From Comamonadaceae bacterium (GTDB taxonomy: Bacteria; Pseudomonadota; Gammaproteobacteria; Burkholderiales; Burkholderiaceae_C): DNA of 64,000 nt. The stretch covers positions 104,528 to 168,527 of the forward strand of contig CANJWZ010000003.1 of NCBI GenBank assembly GCA_947478725.1, given 5' to 3'. A program made the translations under genes and the position numbers. Below are positions 8,790 through 15,998 of this stretch, one piece after another; within the stretch, counting starts at the first letter, position 1, and each line of letters starts with the position of its first letter. The notes below the pieces were generated by a model. It made no database searches. It was not told where the DNA came from and was given only the letters and a program-made list of their open reading frames with translations.

Positions 8790-9152
8790 ATGCAAGCTGC
8801 TAACGCCAATATCAACTTCACAGGCTCAGTCAATAAAACGCTGCTCAAGCGCGCCAAAGTCATTGCCGCCAAAAACGACACGTCGATCAACGCGTTGTTC
8901 AATGCCGAGCTGCGCTACCTGGTTGAAACTTTTGACGCGGCTGAAAAGTCTGGCAACCAGAACTACAAAAGCTTGCTTGATTTTTCATTGGGCAACGCTG
9001 ATGAAGTGACGACGCTGGGAAAGCTAGGCATTGAACAGACGGAAGACCTCTTTTTGCTGATGGCGCAAGCTCGTTTGCCGATGCCTCGTTTGCCTGATGC
9101 GGTGACACAGGGCATGGTGGAAAAACTTGGCGCGCTGCCCAACGTAGCCTGA
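8790..9152 (+). CDS. Putative ribbon-helix-helix antitoxin
   Basis: 120 aa from the ATG at 8790 (TTG at 8763 is also in frame). The N-terminus has a CopG/RHH-like pattern: a short strand (INFTGSVNK) and two helices (TLLKRAKVIAAKNDT, SINALFNAELRYLVETF). The rest is a helical tail that could wrap the toxin. Its stop overlaps the ATG of the PIN gene (TGATG). A palindrome lies just upstream. Antitoxin function is inferred from fold, order and overlap; I do not recognise a named family. Confidence 0.6.
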   Translation: MQAANANINFTGSVNKTLLKRAKVIAAKNDTSINALFNAELRYLVETFDAAEKSGNQNYKSLLDFSLGNADEVTTLGKLGIEQTEDLFLLMAQARLPMPRLPDAVTQGMVEKLGALPNVA

Positions 9153-9685
9153 TGCCATCAGCAACTGAGGTCGTCTTACTGCCGGATGCTGGCCCGCTGA
9201 TCACACTGGCTTATGCCGATGCACTGGATGTTTTGTTCAAGCCCGGTTGGCGCGTGGCGCTGGTAGACATGGTGCACCATGAAGTCACCCGTCATCAGAC
9301 ACCAACCAGCGACAAGCTGGCCAAATGGGTCAATCGCCATCAATTGACTGTTTTGGCAACGCAAACCTGTGCGCAGTATCGGCAGGAAATGACGCAACCC
9401 GGCGTGTCGCCACAGCGAAAAGCCAACTTGGGCGAACTGGCGGTGCAGGAAACTATCAACCAATTTGCATTGCAGCAGCCACCGCAGACTGCTGTGTTTT
9501 TATTTGAAGACCACCGCATTGCCAAGGCCAGTTTTTTCTTGCCGGAGCCTTGCCAAAAAATCAGCACACGGGCTTTTTTGATGTTTTTGGAGCAAAAAGG
9601 CTGGATTGCGAGCGCCAGCGCTATTGAAAGGCAGGCGATTCAGGCTGGGCGAGCGTTCTCTCAACTGCGGTTTCCACCTGATTGA
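9152..9685 (+). CDS. PIN-domain-like protein, putative VapC-type toxin
   Basis: 177 aa. The N-terminal VVLLPDAGPLITLAY has the strand-Asp-x-x-x-L/I pattern that opens PIN domains. Further acidic positions are in VDMVHHEVTRH and NLGELAVQETI, and the C-terminal part VFLFEDHRIAKASFF has the layout of the fourth acidic site. PIN proteins are usually Mg2+-dependent ribonucleases. Translation is coupled to the upstream RHH-like gene. It is longer than typical VapC (about 130-140 aa). Without structure comparison the PIN assignment is likely but not certain. Confidence 0.62.
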   Translation: MPSATEVVLLPDAGPLITLAYADALDVLFKPGWRVALVDMVHHEVTRHQTPTSDKLAKWVNRHQLTVLATQTCAQYRQEMTQPGVSPQRKANLGELAVQETINQFALQQPPQTAVFLFEDHRIAKASFFLPEPCQKISTRAFLMFLEQKGWIASASAIERQAIQAGRAFSQLRFPPD

Positions 9686-9739
9686 TTACGGGCATTCGCT
9701 TTTACGAACCCGCAACCGGCATGGCGTATTCGCCTAAAC

Positions 9740-9832
9740 CCGCAGCGGCCACGACGTGCCTACCTCCGCGAATGTCCCCCGCCCCTTTGGGGCTCCTCCT
9801 TGATTTGGCAAAACCCCAAGTCCACGCTGCGG
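9740..9832 (+). repeat. Nested hairpin repeat, left copy
   Basis: Outer arms CCGCAGCG (9740-9747) and CGCTGCGG (9825-9832) enclose a 30-nt motif at 9774-9803: GTCCCCC, an inner hairpin CCCC-TTT-GGGG, then CTCCTCCTTGA. The same motif recurs inverted at 9921-9948. Confidence 0.6.
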
Positions 9833-9900
9833 CAGACACACCATGCCCGTTGCTAGCCATGGTATTTGCGCCAGCTTGGAAATTACACGAAGAGCGGTTT

Positions 9901-9968
9901 GCCTGAGCGTTCTGCGGAGGTCAAGGAGGAGCGCGAAGCGCGGGGGACACGTAGCAGAGCGCTCAGGC
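9901..9968 (-). repeat. Nested hairpin repeat, right copy (inverted)
   Basis: Arms GCCTGAGCGTTCTGC (9901-9915) and GCAGAGCGCTCAGGC (9954-9968) pair with one mismatch and enclose the inverted motif 9921-9948, whose inner stem is GCGC-GAA-GCGC. The inner stems of the two copies differ in sequence but both pair, which suggests selection for structure. It may be a REP/BIME-like or MITE-like unit. Confidence 0.65.
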
Positions 9969-10194
9969 ACACCGCTCGCTGCTAAGACAGTTCACCGATC
10001 TTCAAGCTGATGACCACATTGGCAGGCGCTATAAATTGACCAAACGTTCTCTCAAATGCGCTTTCCTACCAATTAAAACAGCCATGACGCAACTAGACTG
10101 CTATACTCGCAGGCTTTGCTAGCAAACCCGCATCTGGCCAGATTCTGATCAAATCACCGGCTTTAAAGATGCAAACTTTTGGACCTTTTGAACA

Positions 10195-10407
10195 ATGACG
10201 ACTATTCGCGTAAAAGATAACGAGCCCTTCGACGTAGCCCTGCGCCGCTTCAAGCGGACGATTGAAAAACTCGCCCTGCTGACCGACTTGCGTGCACGCG
10301 AGTTTTATGAAAAGCCAACGGCTGAGCGCAAGCGCAAAAAAGCGGCCGCCGTCAAGCGCAACTACAAACGCATCCGCGCCATGCAGTTGCCCAAAAAGCT
10401 GTACTAA
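10195..10407 (+). CDS. rpsU: 30S ribosomal protein S21
   Basis: 70 aa, standard S21 length. [20 protein letters not shown] followed by the basic Arg/Lys-rich C-terminus ending in LPKKLY is typical of betaproteobacterial S21. It binds the small subunit near the anti-Shine-Dalgarno region. A strong hairpin follows before yqeY. Confidence 0.97.
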   Translation: MTTIRVKDNEPFDVALRRFKRTIEKLALLTDLRAREFYEKPTAERKRKKAAAVKRNYKRIRAMQLPKKLY

Positions 10408-10429
10408 GCCGTACAGCAACAGCACCGTC

Positions 10430-10463
10430 AAGGCCCGCAAGATTCAAATCTGCGGGCCTTTTT
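10430..10463 (+). terminator. Rho-independent terminator after rpsU
   Basis: Stem AAGGCCCGCA / TGCGGGCCTT around an 11-nt loop, followed by a T run. It ends 29 bp before yqeY, so it probably attenuates rather than isolates that gene. Confidence 0.85.
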
Positions 10464-10491
10464 CATTCAGGACAACCTTCAGGGTAAAAAG

Positions 10492-10938
10492 ATGACGCTC
10501 AAAGACCAGATCACCGAAGACATGAAAACCGCCATGCGCGCCAAAGACAGTGAGCGGCTGGGCACCATTCGCCTGCTGCTGTCGGCCTGCAAGCAAAAAG
10601 AAGTCGATGAGCGCGTGGTGCTCGACGATACCCAAGTGATTGCCATCATCGACAAAATGATCAAGCAGCGCAAAGACAGCATTGAAGCCTTCACCAAAGC
10701 AGATCGCCAAGACATGGCCGACAAGGAAGCGCAGGAGATCACCGTGCTGACCGGCTACCTGCCTGCGCGCATGAGCGCTGACGAGGTGCTGGCGGCGGTC
10801 AAAGCCATCGTGGCCGAACTGAACGCCAGCGGCCCCGGCGACATGGGTAAAGTCATGGGTGCGGCCAAGGCCAAACTGGCCGGCAAGGCAGACATGGGGC
10901 AAGTCTCCAGCGCCGTCAAAGCGGCACTGGCCGGCTAA
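10492..10938 (+). CDS. yqeY: GatB/YqeY domain protein
   Basis: 148 aa. The start SLKDQITEDMKTAM-like segment and the C-terminal GPGDMGKVMGAAKAKLAGKAD match YqeY proteins, which share the tail domain of the GatB amidotransferase subunit and are often linked to rpsU-dnaG-rpoD regions. The exact role is unknown. It sits directly behind rpsU and is complete. Confidence 0.92.
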   Translation: MTLKDQITEDMKTAMRAKDSERLGTIRLLLSACKQKEVDERVVLDDTQVIAIIDKMIKQRKDSIEAFTKADRQDMADKEAQEITVLTGYLPARMSADEVLAAVKAIVAELNASGPGDMGKVMGAAKAKLAGKADMGQVSSAVKAALAG

Positions 10939-10990
10939 CCGGCCGACGAGCTGAAAACGAGTGTGAAAATGCCAGAAAACCGTTAAAAGA

Positions 10991-11038
10991 GACGTTGAGC
11001 CAAATGATATTTATGCAAGCAGCTACTTTTTTAATAGC
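10991..11038 (+). repeat. 48-nt dispersed element, intergenic copy
   Basis: The first 8 nt are degenerate. The rest matches well: GCAAGCAGCT with AGCT at 31-34 and tail TTAATAGC. It lies between yqeY and the amidase gene. Confidence 0.65.
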
Positions 11039-11119
11039 GCCTTCCACATCGAATCTTGGGTTGCCTGGCAACTGGGCGCAAGCTGAGCTGGACAAGGCCT
11101 CTGCATCACGGGCGGGCGC

Positions 11120-12406
11120 ATGATGTCAGCCATTCACCAAGCGGCCCAATTGGCCAACGGCTCGCTGGTCGCCGCAGACTTTTTGGCTGCCACGCTGGCG
11201 CGCATTGAGTCTGAAGATACCGCTTTGGGCGCATTTACAGCGCTGCTGGATTTGCCGACTGCACGGCATCAGCTCACGCAATTGCAGGCCAGCGGCATGG
11301 GCCCGCTGCAAGGGCTGCCGGTTGGCCTGAAAGATATTTTTGACACCGCTGACTTGCCAACCCGCTACGGGTCGTCGCTGTATTCAGGCGGCAGCCAGGC
11401 TGAGCAAACGCCCCGAGTCGATGCCGCCATCGTCGGGGCGATACGCCGGGCGGGCGGGCTGGTGATTGGCAAAACCAGCACCACCGAATTTGCATTTTTA
11501 AACCCCACCCAAACGCTGAACCCGAACGCACCAGGCCGCACGCCGGGCGGCTCGTCGGCGGGTTCTGCGGCGGCGGTGGCGGCGGGCCTGGTGCCGTTTG
11601 CTGTTGGCACCCAAACCGGTGGCTCGGTGGTTCGGCCTGCATCGTATTGCGGCGTGACGGGTTTTAAGCCCAGCTTTGGCCTGCTGCCCACGCCGGGTAT
11701 CAAATGCTTTTCGTGGTCGCTGGACACCGTGGGCCTGTTTGCCGCGAGCGTGCGTGAGGTCGCCTGGTTTGCCGATGCCCTCAGTGGTTTTGCGCTGCAG
11801 CTGGACGACACACCTGAAAAATCGTGGCGTGTTGGCGTGCCGTCTGCCTACCCCTGGGGGCCGGTATCACCGAGCGCGCAGTTGGCCATCGACACCGGTG
11901 TGGCAGCCCTGCGCCGCCAGGGTGCAGACGTGATAGCCATCACCCTGCCCGCCTGGATGAAAGACGTGTTTGACGCACAAGACGTGATTCAGAGCTTTGA
12001 AGTCTGGCGCAGCATGGCGCACGACATTGACGCGCATCCGCAGGCCTTGTCAACGGTTCTGCGCGACTACCTGATGGCGGCGCGCAGCATCAGCGCACCG
12101 GCTTACGAGGCAGCACAGCAAACGGCCCATGCAGGCCGCACAGCCTGCGCAGACTGGTTCAGCCAATTCGACGTGCTGATGACCCCCAGCGCACCCGACG
12201 AAGCACCGCTGGGCTACGCCAGCACGGGCACATCCACCTTCAACCGGGCCTGGACACTGCTGGGCCTGCCGTGCGTGAATGTCGCCGGTGCGGTGGGCGT
12301 GACGGGCAACCCAATGGGCCTGCAAATTATTGGCGCACCGCGTGCTGACAAGACATGCCTGGCGGCGGCTGATGTTGTGGAACGTGCACTGAAAGCGAAG
12401 GCCTGA
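11120..12406 (+). CDS. Amidase signature family hydrolase
   Basis: 428 aa. The amidase-signature fold is clear: the catalytic Lys is in GLPVGLKDIFDTADLPT (about residue 75), followed by the Gly/Ser-rich PGGSSAGSAAAVAAGLVPFA and GTQTGGSVVRPAS carrying the Ser pair of the Ser-cisSer-Lys triad. These enzymes cleave amide bonds; the substrate cannot be told from sequence. The ATGs at 11120 and 11123 are equivalent. It stands alone, and its stop codon is part of a hairpin shared with cysE. Confidence 0.88.
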   Translation: MMSAIHQAAQLANGSLVAADFLAATLARIESEDTALGAFTALLDLPTARHQLTQLQASGMGPLQGLPVGLKDIFDTADLPTRYGSSLYSGGSQAEQTPRVDAAIVGAIRRAGGLVIGKTSTTEFAFLNPTQTLNPNAPGRTPGGSSAGSAAAVAAGLVPFAVGTQTGGSVVRPASYCGVTGFKPSFGLLPTPGIKCFSWSLDTVGLFAASVREVAWFADALSGFALQLDDTPEKSWRVGVPSAYPWGPVSPSAQLAIDTGVAALRRQGADVIAITLPAWMKDVFDAQDVIQSFEVWRSMAHDIDAHPQALSTVLRDYLMAARSISAPAYEAAQQTAHAGRTACADWFSQFDVLMTPSAPDEAPLGYASTGTSTFNRAWTLLGLPCVNVAGAVGVTGNPMGLQIIGAPRADKTCLAAADVVERALKAKA

Positions 12407-12419
12407 AAACTCAGGCCTT
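12398..12419. terminator. Bidirectional hairpin between convergent amidase and cysE genes
   Basis: Perfect 9-bp stem AAGGCCTGA / TCAGGCCTT with AAAC loop. It includes the amidase stop codon and lies 12 bp from the cysE stop. There is no long T run, so termination strength is uncertain. Confidence 0.6.
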
Positions 12420-12430
12420 GGTTGACAAAC

Positions 12431-13225
12431 TTACTTGCCCATCAACTGGGTCAGCTTGTCGGCTTCAAACGTGCATTCCAGCGCGGCCTCAACCGGCACA
12501 CAGTCTTTGCCAGTGCCGTTTGACGACAGTTTTTCAATCGCCTGCCAGAGCAGCGCAATTTGCTGCTCCTGGGTGGACGCGCTATCGATCAGCCCCTTCA
12601 TCGCCAGCGAGACCGGGTCATCTTCCAGTGTGATGCCATAGGCTGAAAACGTGGTCGTGGCGACGTCAGCCGAAACACCTTTGTCAGCGTCGCCTTTGTC
12701 GGTGTCGCTTTTGGCCGGGATGATGCGCGCCGGAATACCGACTGCCGTCGCCCCTGCCGGCACCGGCTTGATGACCACCGCGTTGCTGCCAATCTTGGCC
12801 CCATCACCCACCAAAAAGCCGCCCAGCACTTTGGCTCCGGCGCTGACCACCACATTTTTACCCAGCGTCGGGTGACGTTTGGCACCCTTGTAAAGCGAAG
12901 TCCCGCCCAGTGTCACGCCTTGGTAAATCGTGCAGCCGTCACCAATCTCGGCGGTCTCGCCGACCACCACGCCCATCGCATGGTCAAAAAACACACCATT
13001 GCCGATTTTTGCGCCGGGGTGAATCTCAATGCCGGTCAGCCAGCGCGCGATGTGCGAGATGAAGCGCCCCAGCCATTTGAAGCCGTTGTTCCAGCACCAG
13101 TGCGCGCTGCGGTGCAGCACCAGCGCGTGCAGGCCGGGGTAGCAGGTCAGCACCTCCCAGGTGGTGCGGGCGGCCGGGTCGCGGTCCATGATGCAAGCGA
13201 TGTCTGAGCGTAGGCGTGAAAACAT
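12431..13225 (-). CDS. cysE: Serine O-acetyltransferase
   Basis: Acetylates serine with acetyl-CoA for cysteine synthesis. 264 aa. The N-terminal helical region is followed by left-handed beta-helix hexapeptides: [21 protein letters not shown], then [22 protein letters not shown] (the catalytic His is in FDHAMG). A C-terminal extension past the beta-helix (after IIPAKSD) is rich in Asp/Lys/Thr and unlike the short E. coli tail. It follows trmJ by 15 bp on the same strand, the usual Burkholderiales arrangement. Confidence 0.95.
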   Translation of the reverse strand: MFSRLRSDIACIMDRDPAARTTWEVLTCYPGLHALVLHRSAHWCWNNGFKWLGRFISHIARWLTGIEIHPGAKIGNGVFFDHAMGVVVGETAEIGDGCTIYQGVTLGGTSLYKGAKRHPTLGKNVVVSAGAKVLGGFLVGDGAKIGSNAVVIKPVPAGATAVGIPARIIPAKSDTDKGDADKGVSADVATTTFSAYGITLEDDPVSLAMKGLIDSASTQEQQIALLWQAIEKLSSNGTGKDCVPVEAALECTFEADKLTQLMGK

Positions 13226-13240
13226 AGGGCTAGTCTAATG

Positions 13241-14068
13241 TCATGGCGAAGGGCTTGCAGAAGCAGACTTTTTCAGCAACATCATCTTGGCAATACCGCG
13301 CAGGATGTGGATTTCTTCTGGGCTCAGCTGGGCGCGGTTGACCAGCTGGTTCAGCCGAGGCATCAGTTTTTTGGGGGCGGCGGGGTCCAAGAATTCGATG
13401 GCTACCAGCGCTTCTTGCAGATGTTTCAGCATGCCGGCGACTTCTTTGGCGTCGGCCAGGCTGGGCTCTGGGGTGACCTGATGAACCCTGAACCCGCCCA
13501 GTGCCTCACGCCAGTCGTACGCAATCAGCTGCACTGCCGCAGCCAAATTGAGGGAGCCAAAGTTCGGCGCCGTCGGAATACTCAACGCCACATTGCAGCG
13601 GTACACATCTTCGTTTTGCATGCCAAAACGCTCGGAGCCGAACAAAAACGCCACGCCGTCAGGTGGTGCAGCGATCAGCGGCGCTTTTGAGCCCTTGTCA
13701 CCAGTCAAATCGGCCTCTAGCCCAATAGATTCTTGGGCGAGTAGCTCCTGATTCAATAGCATCTTGAAATGCTCGCGTGGCGCACGCGTGGGCGGGCCGA
13801 AGTCGCGCGGCGTCATGGCGGTGGCGCACAGGTGGGTCATGCCGTCCAGGGCATCGTCGAGCGTGTCCACAATCCGCGCATTCGTCAAAACATCGAGTGC
13901 GCCGCTGGCCCGCTGAATGGTTTCTTCACGCCGCAGCACGTTGGCCCAGCGCGGGGCCACCAGCACCAAGTCGTCAAAGTCCATGACTTTCATCGCGCGC
14001 GCCGCAGCGCCCACATTGCCGGCATGGCTGGTGTTGATCAGGATAAAACGGGTTTTCAAGGCAATCAC
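13241..14068 (-). CDS. trmJ: tRNA (cytidine/uridine-2'-O-)-methyltransferase TrmJ-type
   Basis: SPOUT-family 2'-O-methyltransferase acting on tRNA position 32. About 275 aa from GTG at 14068; TTG at 14059 gives the common family start [22 protein letters not shown]. The open frame runs on upstream for about 85 codons but that part is the antisense of suhB. SAM-knot motifs are [10 protein letters not shown] and [20 protein letters not shown]. About 23 residues ([15 protein letters not shown]) come from a 48-nt element read on its complementary strand. It is divergent from suhB. Confidence 0.92.
   Translation of the reverse strand: MIALKTRFILINTSHAGNVGAAARAMKVMDFDDLVLVAPRWANVLRREETIQRASGALDVLTNARIVDTLDDALDGMTHLCATAMTPRDFGPPTRAPREHFKMLLNQELLAQESIGLEADLTGDKGSKAPLIAAPPDGVAFLFGSERFGMQNEDVYRCNVALSIPTAPNFGSLNLAAAVQLIAYDWREALGGFRVHQVTPEPSLADAKEVAGMLKHLQEALVAIEFLDPAAPKKLMPRLNQLVNRAQLSPEEIHILRGIAKMMLLKKSASASPSP
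13713..13760 (+). repeat. 48-nt dispersed element, copy inside trmJ
   Basis: A near-consensus copy: head GCCTCTAG, GTAGCTCCTG over positions 29-38, tail CAATAGC. It is oriented against trmJ and still read through without a stop. Confidence 0.75.
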
Positions 14069-14159
14069 CGAAAAGTTGGCGGAAAGGTCACAAGGTAAAA
14101 TGCCATTGTCGCTGCCCCCGATTGTCGGATTACAGCCTGTCTCGTTCTTTCCCACCTCT

Positions 14160-15149
14160 ATGTCAGCAAATCTGCACCCCATGCTCAATGTGGCCATCAA
14201 GGCTGCGCGCGCCGCTGGCGCCATCATCAACCGCGCTGCGCTTGACGTTGAATCGGTTCGTGTCTCAACCAAGCAAGTCAACGACTTTGTCACCGACATC
14301 GACCAAAAAGCCGAAGCGGTGATCATTGAAACCTTGCTGACCGCCTACCCCACGCACGGCATCTTGGCCGAAGAATCGGGCAGCGAACACGGTGCGCAGG
14401 GCTCTGACTTTGTGTGGATCATCGACCCACTCGACGGCACCACCAACTTCATTCACGGCTTTCCGGTGTACTGTGTGTCGATTGCGCTGGCCGTCAATGG
14501 CAAGGTCGAACAAGCGGTGGTCTATGACCCGACCCGCAACGACATTTTTTGCGCCACCAAAGGGCGCGGCGCTTACATGAACGACCGCCGAATCCGCGTG
14601 TCCAAACGCACCCGCCTGCAAGAGTGCCTGATATCCACCGGCTTTCCGTACCGCCCCGGCGACAAGCTCAAACAACACCTGAGCATGCTCGGCGAGATCA
14701 TCAGCCAGACGGCTGGCGTGCGCCGCCCCGGTGCAGCCGCGCTTGACTTGGCCTATGTGGCTGCTGGTTTTAGCGACGGCTTTTTTGAAAGCGGCCTGCA
14801 GCCCTGGGACGTGGCGGCGGGCTCGCTGCTGGTGACTGAGGCAGGCGGCCTGGTCGGCAACTACACCGGCGAGTCCGAGTTTTTGCACGAAAAAGAATGC
14901 GTCGCCGCCAACCCCCGCATCTACGGCCAAATGGTGACCACCCTGGCCAAGTACAGCAAGTTTGAAGCCGCACCCAAGCCGAAGAAAACGTCGGTCGGCC
15001 GGGCTGTGGTGGATGCAGAAGCTGCACATCAAGACACCGCAGCAGACCACGCGGTTGAAGATGCCTTCGTTGCAGCAAAGCCGACCCTGACAGCCAAGCC
15101 TCGCCGCATCAAGGCAGCGCAGGCTGCTGCGCCCGACGCGCCGTTTTAA
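14160..15149 (+). CDS. suhB: Inositol-1-monophosphatase family protein
   Basis: 329 aa from the ATG at 14160; the frame is open further up only as antisense of trmJ. Metal-binding motifs of the family are present: EESGSEHG (about 76), [17 protein letters not shown] (about 86) and [15 protein letters not shown] (about 217). SuhB dephosphorylates inositol phosphate and, in E. coli, also joins rRNA antitermination complexes. The last 60 or so residues are a low-complexity Ala/Lys-rich tail beyond the enzyme domain, common in relatives and of unknown role. Confidence 0.94.
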   Translation: MSANLHPMLNVAIKAARAAGAIINRAALDVESVRVSTKQVNDFVTDIDQKAEAVIIETLLTAYPTHGILAEESGSEHGAQGSDFVWIIDPLDGTTNFIHGFPVYCVSIALAVNGKVEQAVVYDPTRNDIFCATKGRGAYMNDRRIRVSKRTRLQECLISTGFPYRPGDKLKQHLSMLGEIISQTAGVRRPGAAALDLAYVAAGFSDGFFESGLQPWDVAAGSLLVTEAGGLVGNYTGESEFLHEKECVAANPRIYGQMVTTLAKYSKFEAAPKPKKTSVGRAVVDAEAAHQDTAADHAVEDAFVAAKPTLTAKPRRIKAAQAAAPDAPF

Positions 15150-15164
15150 GCAAGACATTTTCAA

Positions 15165-15181
15165 TACGGACAATGGCCGTA
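15165..15181. promoter_or_regulatory. Possible operator/promoter of the DUF1778-GNAT operon
   Basis: Inverted repeat TACGG / CCGTA with a 7-nt spacer. It sits between a weak -35 (TTTTCA, 15158-15163) and a -10-like TACAAT (15180-15185). The position suits self-repression by the antitoxin; this is inference. Confidence 0.45.
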
Positions 15182-15210
15182 CAATAACAACTCTACTTTT
15201 TGGAGCCGCC

Positions 15211-15495
15211 GTGAATACCGCAACACTCAAGCAAGCCCGGATGGAGCTGAAGACGACCGAAGAGATCAAAGACATGATTTCTCAGGCAGCCACCTTGCTG
15301 GGATTGGACTCCACCTCGTTTGTATTGGGTTTGGCGGCAGAACGGGCACGTGAAGTGCTCTCCAAGCACGCCGTTATCAAGCTCAGTCTGGAGGGGCAAA
15401 AACGCTTTTCAGAGTTGTCCAAGAAGCCGCCTGCGCCTACAGCAGCCATGAAAAAACTCAAGAATTTGCCTGACTTCGCACAGCGATCGTCATGA
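15211..15495 (+). CDS. DUF1778 (TacA-type) antitoxin
   Basis: 94 aa with GTG start; GGAG lies 6 bases before it. The N-terminal ribbon-helix-helix-like part (ELKTTEEIKDMISQAATLLG, STSFVLGLAAERAREVL) and the C-terminal FSELSKKPPAPTAAMKKL match DUF1778 antitoxins, whose C-terminal tail neutralises GNAT toxins (family knowledge). It overlaps the toxin gene by 4 bp (ATGA). Confidence 0.88.
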   Translation: MNTATLKQARMELKTTEEIKDMISQAATLLGLDSTSFVLGLAAERAREVLSKHAVIKLSLEGQKRFSELSKKPPAPTAAMKKLKNLPDFAQRSS

Positions 15496-15998
15496 GTTTT
15501 GAGCTGGGCGTTTATGACCCAGATGCGACCTACTTCGAGCAAAAGAAATTTGACTGCGAACATGCCGTCATCAACAAGTTCGTCAGTGCCAGCCTGAAGC
15601 AGCAGGTCAAAAAAAACACCAGCGTTGCGTACGTTCTGACCGACCCGGCGGCCAATGACCGATTCATCGGCTTTTTTACGCTCGTCATGTCTTGCATTGA
15701 CAACACCGCACTCGCGCCATTCGCATCATCCTTACCCAGGCAGGTGCCCTGCGTCCGGCTGGTCATGTTGGGCGTGGACAAAGCTTACAAAGGCAAAAAC
15801 TTGGGGCTCAGACTGCTCAAGCATGCGTTGGTAAAGACCAAAGAATCTGCACGCACTTTAGGTTGTAGAGGTCTGTATCTGGATGCCGATCCAGGCGCTG
15901 TTGCTTTTTATACAAAATATGGTTTTATCGCACTAGAAAAGCCGGTACAAGCCGCTGACTCAACACCGATGTTTCTTTTTCTGGAATCATTCTTTTGA
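15492..15998 (+). CDS. GNAT-family toxin (TacT/AtaT-like acetyltransferase)
   Basis: 168 aa. The acetyl-CoA binding segment is [23 protein letters not shown] (given here for its first 20 or so positions near residue 90), followed by the aromatic [10 protein letters not shown] motif. TacT/AtaT toxins acetylate aminoacyl-tRNA and block translation (known for the family). Paired with the DUF1778 gene. Its stop overlaps the TTG start of mutS, an unusual coupling of a toxin to a repair gene. Confidence 0.85.
   Translation: MSFELGVYDPDATYFEQKKFDCEHAVINKFVSASLKQQVKKNTSVAYVLTDPAANDRFIGFFTLVMSCIDNTALAPFASSLPRQVPCVRLVMLGVDKAYKGKNLGLRLLKHALVKTKESARTLGCRGLYLDADPGAVAFYTKYGFIALEKPVQAADSTPMFLFLESFF

Noticed and set aside
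8492..8902. 136-codon minus frame
   Set aside because: Covers the promoter, palindrome and start of the RHH gene; no protein-like features.
9682..9906. 74-codon plus frame
   Set aside because: Runs through the hairpin repeats; the open frame is a by-product of the repeats.
13917..14159. Upstream extension of suhB to 410 aa
   Set aside because: It is antisense to trmJ; the SuhB domain begins right after ATG 14160.
14069..14326. Upstream extension of trmJ to a 361-aa frame
   Set aside because: The added part is antisense to suhB and shows no TrmJ similarity; the family start KTRFI lies at 14059-14068.
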